From Candidatus Fermentithermobacillaceae bacterium (GTDB lineage: Bacteria; Bacillota; Sulfobacillia; Fermentithermobacillales; Fermentithermobacillaceae), in contig JAGPNG010000003.1 in the NCBI GenBank assembly GCA_018052475.1, positions 1-32,722 of the forward strand: a stretch of 32,722 nt of DNA, in the 5' to 3' direction. The position numbers were made by a program, and so were the translations under genes. Shown piece by piece: positions 25,588 to 32,722 of this stretch (within the stretch, counting starts at the first letter, position 1; each line of letters begins with the position of its first letter). The notes beneath the pieces are model-generated. The model saw nothing but the letters and a program-made list of their open reading frames with translations. It did not search any database and was not told the DNA's origin.

Positions 25588-28500
25588 TCAAAGTTGGAGC
25601 CTCATGCTGAAAACCTTTGATACCCCAGGTTCTTCCATTGTCACCCCATAAATTACATCAGCTACCTCCATCGTGGATTCTTGATGAGTAATCACCACGA
25701 ATTGAGTCCGGGCCGAGTATCGCTTCAAGAACTGAGCAAATCGTACCACATTCGCCTCATCTAGCGAAGAATCCACCTCGTCGAGAACCATGAGCGGGGA
25801 AGGACTCGTAGACAGTATTGCAAAAATGAGCGCAATCCCACAAAGCGATCTCTCTCCGCCTGATAGCAGGTTGAATTGCTTGTGTCTTCGGCCAGGAGGT
25901 TCGGCAATCACTTCGATCCCCATGTCTTCATCTACGATATTGAGTTTGCCGCGCCCTCCACCGAAAAGTTCGCCGAATATCCTTTGAAAGTTCTGATCAA
26001 CTTGTTCAAAGGTCGCGATGAATCGTTTCTGGATTTCGGTGTCTATTAGATCTCGTGTGCGTTCGAGCTCACTGATAGCTGCCTGGATATCTGCCTTCTC
26101 GTTTCCAATGTTCTCAATGCGGTCCGATAGTTCGAGATAGTCCTCCTCAGCCTTGAGATTGACTGTTCCTAGGGCAGTGACCTGCGATTCAATCTCTTGA
26201 ATCCTATCTAGCGCCTCCTGACGGCTCATTTTGGGGTGGTCGGAATCATCAGCATTCACAATGCCGTATCTAGACAAGAGCATCTGCCTTGTTTCAGTCA
26301 AAGACTTTTCTAAACTATCTCGCTCGGTCTTCGTATCAAGTATTCTGGACTCCAAATACGTATATTCTTTCCTGTTTGACTCCAGTTCCTCAAGAGTCTT
26401 GCTCAATCTCTTCGTAAGGGCAGCAATTTCGTTTTCTAGCGCAGAGATTTCCTGTTGCATATTACGCTTCTCTTCCTCAGCAGCATCGATTGACTCCTCC
26501 AAGGACGCGATCTCGGGGATGAGGCCTGACCTCAATTGGGTTAGTCGTAACATTTCCTTGTTTTCGTCGAATAGGGCATTCTTGGTGGAAATTTGCTGCC
26601 CTTTTAGGCTTTCGATTTGCCGTACCAGTAACGCATACTGTTCTTCTACGCTCTCCTTTTCGCCTTCGATCTGGAGAAGTCTGTCCGTGTAATTCTCAGC
26701 TGAATTCAGGAATCCACTAATCTGGCCTTCATACTTCGCAAGTTCTTGCTCCACTGACAGAATTCGCCTACACAGTCCCTCGCGTTCACCATCAATTCTT
26801 TGAAGCTCGGCGATTAGATTTTCCTCGGTGTGTCTGAGAGAATCGATACTAACCTCTTGGCGTTGGATTTCATCGGTAAATGTTTCGATCTCTTGAGTTA
26901 AGTCAGATATTGCGGTTCTAAGACTTGAAATCCTAGACCCAAGCAACATGCCTCTCGCTCTTGTTTCCTCGAATTGTTTTTCAGAACTTGACAGTTCTTG
27001 CGCCAAAGGAATTGCTTCCGCTTTCTTCTTTGTAATCACAGATTCTTTCTCGTCGATTTCGCGCGAAAGCGACTCCAACTCTTGTTTTCGCAGGAAGAGT
27101 GTTGCATGCCTGGGAGGTTCGCCTCCTGTAATAGCTCCTCCGGAGTCAATGATTTCTCCGTCTAAGGTTACAACCCGTGTTGTCCACGAGGATTCTTCCA
27201 TGAAAGCCAAACCGCTCTCGATTGTCTCAGCCAAAACTACATTTCCAAACAAATACTGCGCACACACCCGCAAATCTTGGGAGTAGTTTACGATAGAAAG
27301 AAGAGGCTTGACACCGCTTACTTTCTCCAGGGCTGATAATGCTTTCTTGTGCAGGGTCCGAGGTTTCAACACGCTCAGCGGCAAGAAAGTACATCTTCCA
27401 CCCTTGTGCTCCTTTAGGTATGCTATTGACGATTTGGCGGCCTCTTCGTCAGATACTACTATGTTTTCTGTAGTACCCCCTGCAGCAGAGGAAAGAGCCT
27501 TTATGTACCTTGTCTCACATGAAACGAGCTCTCCTACAGCACCTATTACGCCCTTGAGAACACCCCGTTTTTGACCCAAGAGAATTGTGCGAGGGCCCTT
27601 TCCATAACCCTCAAAACTCGACTCCAGTTCCTGAAGCACTTTTCTTCTAGCCTTGGCCGACGACAATTGAGATTCCAAGGAAGTAATACAAGAAGTGATG
27701 CTCTCCAGAGACTCTCTCAAGACTTTGATCTGTTCTTCATATGAGGCGCACAAGGCCCTGGTTCCCCGTTCTTCCTCTATGGCTTTAGACAATTCCTGTT
27801 CCGCTTTGTCCCGCTTCTTCAAAAGGTCATCCACGCCTTCATTGAAAGCCAGAACCCTGCTACTTGCTTCCTTCAGTTCCGCCCTTAGGAGGAGAATCTG
27901 CCCTTCTTGTTCACTTTTCTTCTTCTCAAGAACCGCCAGGTTCTCATTTAATGAGTTTAACTGCGAACGCATATCAATGACTCTGGTTCCTAGCGATTTC
28001 CACAGCCGCTCAAAATCGTCTTTCTCGCCTTGGACAGTTTTGAGGTTGGCTAAAACTTCCATCCGCTTTGCGGAGATTTCATCATGCTTAGATCTTAGCG
28101 ATTCTTCGCGCGAGGACATGTCTTTGATCTCGGATTCCAAAGATCCTATGCGCACTTCTCGTGCTTCTATTTCCCTGGAGATCAAACTCAGTTTGCCACG
28201 GAGTTCGTCTCTACTTTTCTTCAATGCAAAAGATCGTTCCTCAAGCTCTTCTTTTTGTTGTGTACGAAGGATACAACGGTTCTCTTTGACTTTGAGTTCA
28301 GTCCGAAGCGAGTCGAGATCATTTTGTAGTCGGGACGTGCGATCTACAATTTCGTCTACCTCTTTTAAATACTTGGCCAAACGCCTGTCTGCATTCTGAA
28401 ACTGTCGATACTCCTCATTCTCCCGGTATAGCCACATCGACAGCTCCAAATCGTTTTTCTCTTTCAACAGAGCATGATATTCCCTAGCCACCTCCCAGTC

Positions 28501-29103
28501 TGAATAAAGAGATGACTTACGGGATTCAAGTTCTACCAACAAATCCTCAAGCCTAACCAGATCCCTGCCTGCCAGGGATAATTTATCCTCGATTTCTTTC
28601 CGATTGAGTCTGAACCTTGATACCCCCGATGCTTCTTCTATCCAAAGGCGCCTATCTTCCGGCCTTCCACCCGCGAGTTCTTGAATGGTCCCCTGGCCTA
28701 TAACCACATAGCCTGTGTGTGATAGCCCGGTGCCTAGCAATAGGTCGTTTACATCTTTATACCGACAAGTTTTGTTGTTGATCCTGTATTCACTAGAGCC
28801 ATCCCTTGTAAAACGTCTAGTAAGCTCTAGCTCTCTTTCATCTTTGACCCCGTCGATAAGCAGCCTTACTTCGGCCATGCCCATAGCCTTTCTTTTGTGC
28901 GTGCCACCGAATATGAGATCTTGCAGCCTATTGCACCGTAGGAGCCTCGGGTTTTGCTCGCCCAGGACCCATCTCAATGCGTCTGCTATGTTGGATTTCC
29001 CACATCCGTTAGGGCCCACGATTGCAGTAATTCCTGTTCCGAAACTCAAGTCTGTGCGGTCACAAAACGACTTGAATCCATGAAGCGAGATCTTTTTTAG
29101 CAA
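25588..29103 (-). CDS. smc: Chromosome segregation ATPase SMC
   Basis: A 1171-residue SMC, the normal length. The N-terminal head has Walker A GPNGCGKSN (30-38) and QGTIQELAGGRPEDRR. Two long coiled coils flank a hinge near 500-660 (KGVIGAVGELVSC; GAITGGEPP). The C-terminal head has signature LLSGGERSL (about 1076) and Walker B VLDEVDSSLD (about 1107). With ScpA/ScpB it loads at parS and compacts the chromosome. TTG 29103 is chosen: GGAGG lies 10 nt upstream and the protein then starts MLKKISLHGFKSF; an upstream in-frame TTG (29124) lies before that SD. Confidence 0.97.
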   Translation of the reverse strand: MLKKISLHGFKSFCDRTDLSFGTGITAIVGPNGCGKSNIADALRWVLGEQNPRLLRCNRLQDLIFGGTHKRKAMGMAEVRLLIDGVKDERELELTRRFTRDGSSEYRINNKTCRYKDVNDLLLGTGLSHTGYVVIGQGTIQELAGGRPEDRRLWIEEASGVSRFRLNRKEIEDKLSLAGRDLVRLEDLLVELESRKSSLYSDWEVAREYHALLKEKNDLELSMWLYRENEEYRQFQNADRRLAKYLKEVDEIVDRTSRLQNDLDSLRTELKVKENRCILRTQQKEELEERSFALKKSRDELRGKLSLISREIEAREVRIGSLESEIKDMSSREESLRSKHDEISAKRMEVLANLKTVQGEKDDFERLWKSLGTRVIDMRSQLNSLNENLAVLEKKKSEQEGQILLLRAELKEASSRVLAFNEGVDDLLKKRDKAEQELSKAIEEERGTRALCASYEEQIKVLRESLESITSCITSLESQLSSAKARRKVLQELESSFEGYGKGPRTILLGQKRGVLKGVIGAVGELVSCETRYIKALSSAAGGTTENIVVSDEEAAKSSIAYLKEHKGGRCTFLPLSVLKPRTLHKKALSALEKVSGVKPLLSIVNYSQDLRVCAQYLFGNVVLAETIESGLAFMEESSWTTRVVTLDGEIIDSGGAITGGEPPRHATLFLRKQELESLSREIDEKESVITKKKAEAIPLAQELSSSEKQFEETRARGMLLGSRISSLRTAISDLTQEIETFTDEIQRQEVSIDSLRHTEENLIAELQRIDGEREGLCRRILSVEQELAKYEGQISGFLNSAENYTDRLLQIEGEKESVEEQYALLVRQIESLKGQQISTKNALFDENKEMLRLTQLRSGLIPEIASLEESIDAAEEEKRNMQQEISALENEIAALTKRLSKTLEELESNRKEYTYLESRILDTKTERDSLEKSLTETRQMLLSRYGIVNADDSDHPKMSRQEALDRIQEIESQVTALGTVNLKAEEDYLELSDRIENIGNEKADIQAAISELERTRDLIDTEIQKRFIATFEQVDQNFQRIFGELFGGGRGKLNIVDEDMGIEVIAEPPGRRHKQFNLLSGGERSLCGIALIFAILSTSPSPLMVLDEVDSSLDEANVVRFAQFLKRYSARTQFVVITHQESTMEVADVIYGVTMEEPGVSKVFSMRLQL

Positions 29104-29126
29104 GAAATCAGTGCCTCCTGACAAAG

Positions 29127-29196
29127 GTTATGTATGTAAATTTATATATGTTATGTAAAGGATTATTCACCCACTGATATAAGGTAACTATGTTAT
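29127..29196. repeat. Direct repeats GTTATGTA in the smc / regulator intergenic region
   Basis: GTTATGTA occurs at 29127-29134 and 29150-29157 (23 bp apart). A related GTTATCC at 29192-29198 (42 bp further) overlaps the regulator's -10 box. Spacings near two and four helical turns suit an operator array, possibly for the adjacent HTH protein. The region is also very A+T-rich. Confidence 0.4.
29166..29194 (+). promoter_or_regulatory. Promoter of the HTH/S24-like regulator
   Basis: TTCACC (29166-29171), a 17-bp spacer and TATGTT (29189-29194), with about 20 nt of leader before the TTG at 29222. No clear promoter for smc is visible; TGAATA-17-TATAAA on the minus strand is a weak candidate. Confidence 0.5.
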
Positions 29197-29221
29197 CCAA
29201 ATATCTAGGAGTGGGAACCTT

Positions 29222-29785
29222 TTGTCTAAAATCGACCAAATGGCTTATTTCATACTAGCCAATCCAAATATAACAGGTAAAGAGCTTGCTGCAAAGTTAG
29301 GCTATTCTGAACCAAAGTCCGTTTACTACTGGCTCGAAAAGGCAGGGTACAGCGGTCTCAAAGATTTCAAGAAAATGGTGTTATCCAGGTCTTTTCCTAT
29401 CCCAAGTCAGACCGTGGAAACTACACGGGACTCAAAAAGATGGACGACCATGCCCCTTTATTTTGAAAACGACAGCCTGAGGCAACTTGACCTGAAAGAA
29501 TACATCAATGCACATTTAGGTCCAAGGAGTTTCGCAGTCCTCATTTCAGAAAATAGATACGGAGAGATAGCGAGTCCGGGAGATTTGCTCATAATCGATC
29601 CGGAAGGTAAATGTGGCCAGGGAGACCTAATACTTATAAATCAACAAGGTCATCCGGCCATCGCGAGGGTTTACTATTTGCCCGATAAGGCTCCGATCTA
29701 TATAGATGTAAAGGACGTTACTCAACTGCTATCCCCTGACTTCATAAATGGCAAGATAATCTTCATTCTCAACCACTCAGTCTAA
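29222..29785 (+). CDS. HTH regulator with S24/LexA-like C-terminal domain lacking the Ser-Lys dyad
   Basis: A 187-residue protein. The N-terminal part (1-55) looks like a winged or phage-type HTH (ITGKELAAKLGYSEPKSVYYWLEKAGYSG). The C-terminal part (about 95-187) has the S24 strand pattern SPGDLLIIDPEG and GQGDLILINQQG. When aligned on the GD motifs, the position of LexA's nucleophile Ser is Asn111 and the catalytic Lys is Ala148, so self-cleavage is unlikely. It is probably a transcription factor with a non-catalytic dimerisation or sensor domain. The TTG start has AGGAG 10 nt upstream. It sits between rnc and smc on the other strand, and its 3' end overlaps rnc by 9 bp. Confidence 0.75.
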   Translation: MSKIDQMAYFILANPNITGKELAAKLGYSEPKSVYYWLEKAGYSGLKDFKKMVLSRSFPIPSQTVETTRDSKRWTTMPLYFENDSLRQLDLKEYINAHLGPRSFAVLISENRYGEIASPGDLLIIDPEGKCGQGDLILINQQGHPAIARVYYLPDKAPIYIDVKDVTQLLSPDFINGKIIFILNHSV

Positions 29786-30472
29786 GAGCCCCTTTTTCTG
29801 AAGATATTCTCGGGCGGAATTCTCCTCAGCTTCTTTCTTCGTGCTACCTCGTCCTGTTGAAACCTGTTTGCCATTAATCAAACAAGCGATGTTGTAATGA
29901 GGGCTATGATCTGGTCCCTCTACGCTTATGACTCGGTACTCAAGTTTTGCACCGGGGGTCTTTTGCACAAACTCCTGCAAAAGACTTTTGGGATCTATCG
30001 GCAGCTCAGTCGGATCCTCATTTATCAAAAGAGTGGTTACCAGTTCTCGAGTCCGTTCCCAACCATATTGTATAAAGTACGCACCTATGACTGCCTCAAA
30101 TGCACCCGCAAGTATGCTGGGTCTCGCTCTCCCACCAGTTAGTTCTTCGCCTCTGCCCAATTTCAGGTAAGACCCGAGATCCACCATCTGTGCTATTTGA
30201 GCAAGCGATGCCCCTGAGACTAATGCAGCCCTCATCCTCGTAAGTTCGCCTTCAGAAAGGCCAGGCAACCGTTCGTACAAGTTCAGTGCCACCGCCAGAG
30301 ATATGACCGCATCTCCTAAAAACTCCAACCTCTCGTTGGACGGAAACCCTTCACCCTTTTCATTTGAGTACGAAACATGAGTAAATGCTTGGCTCTTCAG
30401 CTGCTCGTCAAGGCCTTCTATTGCCTTCTGAAAGACACCCTTTAGTCGTTCAATTTTCTTATGACAAGGCAA
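29777..30472 (-). CDS. rnc: Ribonuclease III (with Gly at a conserved metal-binding Asp)
   Basis: A 231-residue RNase III that cleaves double-stranded RNA such as rRNA precursors. The catalytic domain has [11 protein letters not shown] (46-56), corresponding to E. coli E38, E41 and D45, and [14 protein letters not shown] with Glu74. The dsRBD follows ([12 protein letters not shown] ... [19 protein letters not shown]). The second catalytic box reads [12 protein letters not shown] instead of the usual ADxxEA: Glu126 is kept, but Asp (E. coli D114) is Gly123. TTG 30472 is chosen, with GGGGGG 8 nt upstream, overlapping fabF by 31 nt. An alternative reading is a single-base (GAT to GGT) error. Confidence 0.93.
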   Translation of the reverse strand: MPCHKKIERLKGVFQKAIEGLDEQLKSQAFTHVSYSNEKGEGFPSNERLEFLGDAVISLAVALNLYERLPGLSEGELTRMRAALVSGASLAQIAQMVDLGSYLKLGRGEELTGGRARPSILAGAFEAVIGAYFIQYGWERTRELVTTLLINEDPTELPIDPKSLLQEFVQKTPGAKLEYRVISVEGPDHSPHYNIACLINGKQVSTGRGSTKKEAEENSAREYLQKKGLLD

Positions 30473-31695
30473 GCGTTTTGCCCCCCAAAACCAAAAGAGT
30501 TCTTTAGTGCGACGCGAATCTCGCATTCTCTTGCTTTGTTAGGTACATAATCGAGGTCACATTCTGGGTCCGGTTCCTCGTAGTTTATCGTAGGCGGAAC
30601 GATTCCGTTTTCCATGGCCAAAACCGTCGCAATTGTCTCAACCGCCCCGGCTGCGCCAAGCAAGTGACCAATCATAGATTTCGTTGACGATATCATCGTG
30701 TCATACGCTTTTGGGCCCATTAGATTCTTGATCGCTTGAGTCTCGTTGGCGTCGTTGTATGGAGTAGAGGTTCCATGAGCATTGATGTAGTCTATGTCAG
30801 AAGGTGTCAACCCTGCGTCTCGTATTGCAGCGTCCATCGCCCTTCTAGCGCCATCACCTTCGGGCGCGGGAGCTGTAATATGATATGCATCGGAACTCAT
30901 ACCATATCCCACTACTTCAGCATATATCCTAGCATTGCGCCTTCGAGCATGCTCTAATTCCTCGAGCACAAGGACTCCGGCCCCTTCGCCTATCACAAAA
31001 CCATCGCGGTTCTTATCAAAAGGAGAAGACGCTTTGGAGACAAGTTCATTTCTTGTAGACAAGGCTTTCATGTTGCAAAAACCCGCTAAGCACAAAGGAA
31101 CAAGCGGAGCTTCGGTGCCGCCGGTAACCATCATTTCCGCGTACCCACGCTGTATGATTCTGAAGCTTTCGCCAATTGCATTCGTGCCCGACGCACATGC
31201 GGTGACGATAGTGTTTATGGGACCCTTGAGTCCCAAATCGATAGATATATGGCCTGCTGCCATGTTAGGTATCATCATAGGCACGAAAAAGGGTGAGACT
31301 CGTCCCGGGCCCTTAGTCATGTAGTTTTCGTATTCATTGGACAGAGTCTCAATACCGCCTATTCCCGTTCCAATAATAACCCCTGCTCTTTCAGGTTCAA
31401 GGCCATCATTCATATCCGCATGCTCCGCTGCCATGCGCGCACACGCAACGGCCATCTGGGTGAACCTATCCATTTTCCGAGCCTCACGTCGGTCAAGGTA
31501 ATCCAAAGGGTCAAAATCAACCTCTCCGGCGATCCTAGAAGGGAAGTCTGATGCGTCAAACCGAGTAATCTCCCGTATGCCAGACTTACCCTCGACAAGG
31601 CTATTCCAAAACGATGGTAATCCAGTACCTATAGGGCTTATGACCCCCATACCAGTAACAACAACGCGTCTGTTTGCCTCCACCTTCAGGCACAT
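30442..31695 (-). CDS. fabF: 3-oxoacyl-ACP synthase II (FabF)
   Basis: A 417-residue condensing enzyme of fatty-acid elongation. Catalytic residues: Cys167 (TACASG), His307 (AHGTSTP), Lys339 (STKSMIGH) and His344. The start [13 protein letters not shown] and the C-terminal [11 protein letters not shown] are typical. It extends acyl-ACP with malonyl-ACP and follows acpP, as usual. The ATG at 31695 directly abuts GGAGAGG; GTG 31683 is an alternative, so the first few residues are uncertain. Confidence 0.97.
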   Translation of the reverse strand: MCLKVEANRRVVVTGMGVISPIGTGLPSFWNSLVEGKSGIREITRFDASDFPSRIAGEVDFDPLDYLDRREARKMDRFTQMAVACARMAAEHADMNDGLEPERAGVIIGTGIGGIETLSNEYENYMTKGPGRVSPFFVPMMIPNMAAGHISIDLGLKGPINTIVTACASGTNAIGESFRIIQRGYAEMMVTGGTEAPLVPLCLAGFCNMKALSTRNELVSKASSPFDKNRDGFVIGEGAGVLVLEELEHARRRNARIYAEVVGYGMSSDAYHITAPAPEGDGARRAMDAAIRDAGLTPSDIDYINAHGTSTPYNDANETQAIKNLMGPKAYDTMISSTKSMIGHLLGAAGAVETIATVLAMENGIVPPTINYEEPDPECDLDYVPNKARECEIRVALKNSFGFGGQNACLVIRKLND

Positions 31696-31711
31696 CCTCT
31701 CCGTAGACTAC

Positions 31712-31741
31712 GGCCCCGCTGGCCACGAAGGCCGCAGGGCC
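31712..31741 (-). other. GC-rich hairpin between acpP and fabF
   Basis: GGCCCCGCTGGCC (31712-31724) pairs with GGCCGCAGGGCC (31730-31741) with one bulge. In the minus-strand transcript the loop is UUCGU. It lies in the 58 nt between acpP and fabF, and no T-run follows, so an RNA-processing, stability or partial-attenuation role is more likely than termination. Confidence 0.5.
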
Positions 31742-31753
31742 TCGCTCTAACCG

Positions 31754-31999
31754 TTATTCTTTGACATGCTCCTTAAGATATTCTACGGCATCTTGGACCG
31801 TTGTAAGATTCTCTGCATCTTCGTCAGGTATTGTAATGCCGAAATCACTCTCAAAAGCCATAATAAGGTCCACAATCTCCAGGGAATCGGCACCTAGATC
31901 GTCGATAAAAGAAGACTCCATATTAACCAATGACTCTTCGACACCTAGCTGATCAACTATTATCTTTTTTACCGCTTCGAACAACTTATCCTCTGTCAA
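31754..31999 (-). CDS. acpP: Acyl carrier protein
   Basis: An 81-residue acidic carrier protein. The phosphopantetheine site is Ser39 in [17 protein letters not shown]; the helix-[14 protein letters not shown] and the final [10 protein letters not shown] are typical. It carries acyl chains for FabG and FabF encoded on either side. TTG 31999 is preferred (GGAGG 8 nt upstream); the GTG at 32008 overlaps the SD itself and would add three residues. Confidence 0.97.
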   Translation of the reverse strand: MTEDKLFEAVKKIIVDQLGVEESLVNMESSFIDDLGADSLEIVDLIMAFESDFGITIPDEDAENLTTVQDAVEYLKEHVKE

Positions 32000-32030
32000 G
32001 TTATTCACCTCCTCGCAGTAACGCTATATG

Positions 32031-32722
32031 CTAAACGCCGCTGGTGAACATGCCACCATCGACAAATAAAACCTGGCCCGTGATGTAAGCTGCCTCATCT
32101 GACGCCAAGAATGCAACTGCATGCGCGACATCTTCCGGTGTCCCCGGTCTGCCCAAGGGAACCTGGCCAACAAGTTTTTCCTTGATCTCCTGAGGTAGTC
32201 CGTCTGTCATATCTGAACTTATGTACCCGGGTGCTACCACATTAGCCGTGATCGTATACCTGGCAAGTTCCTTTGAAAGTGTCCTGGTTAAGCCCACGAC
32301 ACCTGCTTTGGACGCAGCGTAATTAGCTTGCCCAGGGTTACCAGTAAAGGCTACGACCGACGATATACTAATGATTCTTCCCTTTTTTCGCCGAGCCATG
32401 GGTCTTGTGACCCACTTAGTGACATTAAACACGCCCTTGAGATTCGTGTCGATAACCAGATCCCACTCTTCTTCGGTCATGCGCACGAATAAAGAATCTC
32501 TTGTGACTCCTGCGTTGCACACCAAAACCTCAATAGGCCCCATGTTCTTCTCGATTAGGTCTATGAGTTTCTCTGTATCTTTGTATGAGGAGACGTCGCA
32601 CTGAAAAACCTCTGCTCTTCTCCCAAGAGTTTCTACCATTTTCTTAGTCTCATGTGCGCCTTCTAAGTCTCTCACATAGTTCACCGCAATATCGAACCCA
32701 CTCTTGGCCAGTTGCAGGGCAC
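32031..32722 (-). CDS. fabG: 3-oxoacyl-ACP reductase FabG (N-terminus cut by window edge)
   Basis: A short-chain dehydrogenase that reduces 3-oxoacyl-ACP with NADPH. The frame stays open to the window end (…ALQLAKSGFDIAVNY), so the first 20-25 residues with the TGxxxGIG nucleotide motif are missing. Visible: CDVSS, VCNAGVTRDSLF, catalytic Ser in ISISSVVAFTG, the Tyr-Lys pair in NYAASKAGVVGL, APGYISSDMT and the C-terminal GQVLFVDGGMF. It lies 31 nt before acpP in the fab operon. Confidence 0.96.
   Translation of the reverse strand, partial: ALQLAKSGFDIAVNYVRDLEGAHETKKMVETLGRRAEVFQCDVSSYKDTEKLIDLIEKNMGPIEVLVCNAGVTRDSLFVRMTEEEWDLVIDTNLKGVFNVTKWVTRPMARRKKGRIISISSVVAFTGNPGQANYAASKAGVVGLTRTLSKELARYTITANVVAPGYISSDMTDGLPQEIKEKLVGQVPLGRPGTPEDVAHAVAFLASDEAAYITGQVLFVDGGMFTSGV

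Noticed and set aside
27695..28399. Plus-strand frame of 234 codons
   Set aside because: It is opposite the smc coiled coil; the Ser/Leu/Phe-rich composition is the usual artefact of Glu/Lys-rich coding on the other strand.
29222..29785. LexA repressor
   Set aside because: The S24-like framework is present but the Ser-Lys dyad and the Ala-Gly cleavage site are not, and the HTH is not the LexA type.
1..32722. CRISPR arrays, insertion sequences, tRNA or rRNA genes, prophage
   Set aside because: No regularly spaced repeats, transposase or integrase frames, or tRNA/rRNA-like segments were seen on either strand.

Overview
The window comes from a Bacillota (Firmicutes-type) chromosome of moderate G+C. 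The evidence is the block smc-ftsY-ylxM-ffh-rpsP-khpA-ylqD-trmD-rplS-lepB-rbgA, the Firmicutes-restricted families YlxM, YlqD and RbgA, an S-layer-homology (SLH) surface protein, and strong Shine-Dalgarno (SD) sites with many TTG and GTG starts. A two-domain rubrerythrin fits an anaerobic or microaerophilic life. I cannot place it below phylum level.

Left third (1-11550), a metabolic and accessory region. It starts with the N-terminal half of a HAD hydrolase (minus strand, cut by the window edge). Then come a coupled pair of amidohydrolases, a chemoreceptor, an ABC-F ATPase, a Cys-rich CxxC-type protein, an M20 carbamoylase-type amidohydrolase, rubrerythrin and a third amidohydrolase paralog. 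Three imidazolonepropionase-like amidohydrolases plus an N-carbamoyl-amino-acid-hydrolase-like enzyme suggest degradation of amino-acid or ureide-like compounds; the substrates cannot be read from sequence.

Middle (11710-19286), a compact monoderm-type Tad/Flp pilus operon on the minus strand: cpaB, tadZ/cpaE, tadA/cpaF, tadB, tadC, flp, tadE, tadG. Promoter-to-gene distance suggests a leader of about 175 nt. A secreted protein with SLH repeats, a FlgD-type Ig domain and two C-terminal repeats is divergently transcribed from the same intergenic region, so pilus and wall-anchored protein may be expressed together. No prepilin peptidase or secretin gene is present in the window.

Right third (19363-32722), a housekeeping block on the minus strand. 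In transcription order it runs fabG (cut by the window edge), acpP, fabF, rnc; then an oppositely oriented HTH/S24-like regulator; then smc, ftsY, ylxM, ffh, rpsP, khpA, ylqD, trmD, rplS, lepB, rbgA. It covers fatty-acid synthesis, RNA processing, chromosome organisation, co-translational targeting and ribosome maturation. Departures from the usual pattern are: no rimM between ylqD and trmD; RNase III with Gly at a conserved metal-binding Asp; RbgA without its N-terminal catalytic-His motif; and a regulator lacking the Ser-Lys dyad inserted between rnc and smc.

I saw no tRNA, rRNA, CRISPR array, insertion sequence or prophage. The most unusual part is the Tad/SLH divergon; the rest is mostly ordinary genome with notable residue-level and regulatory details.
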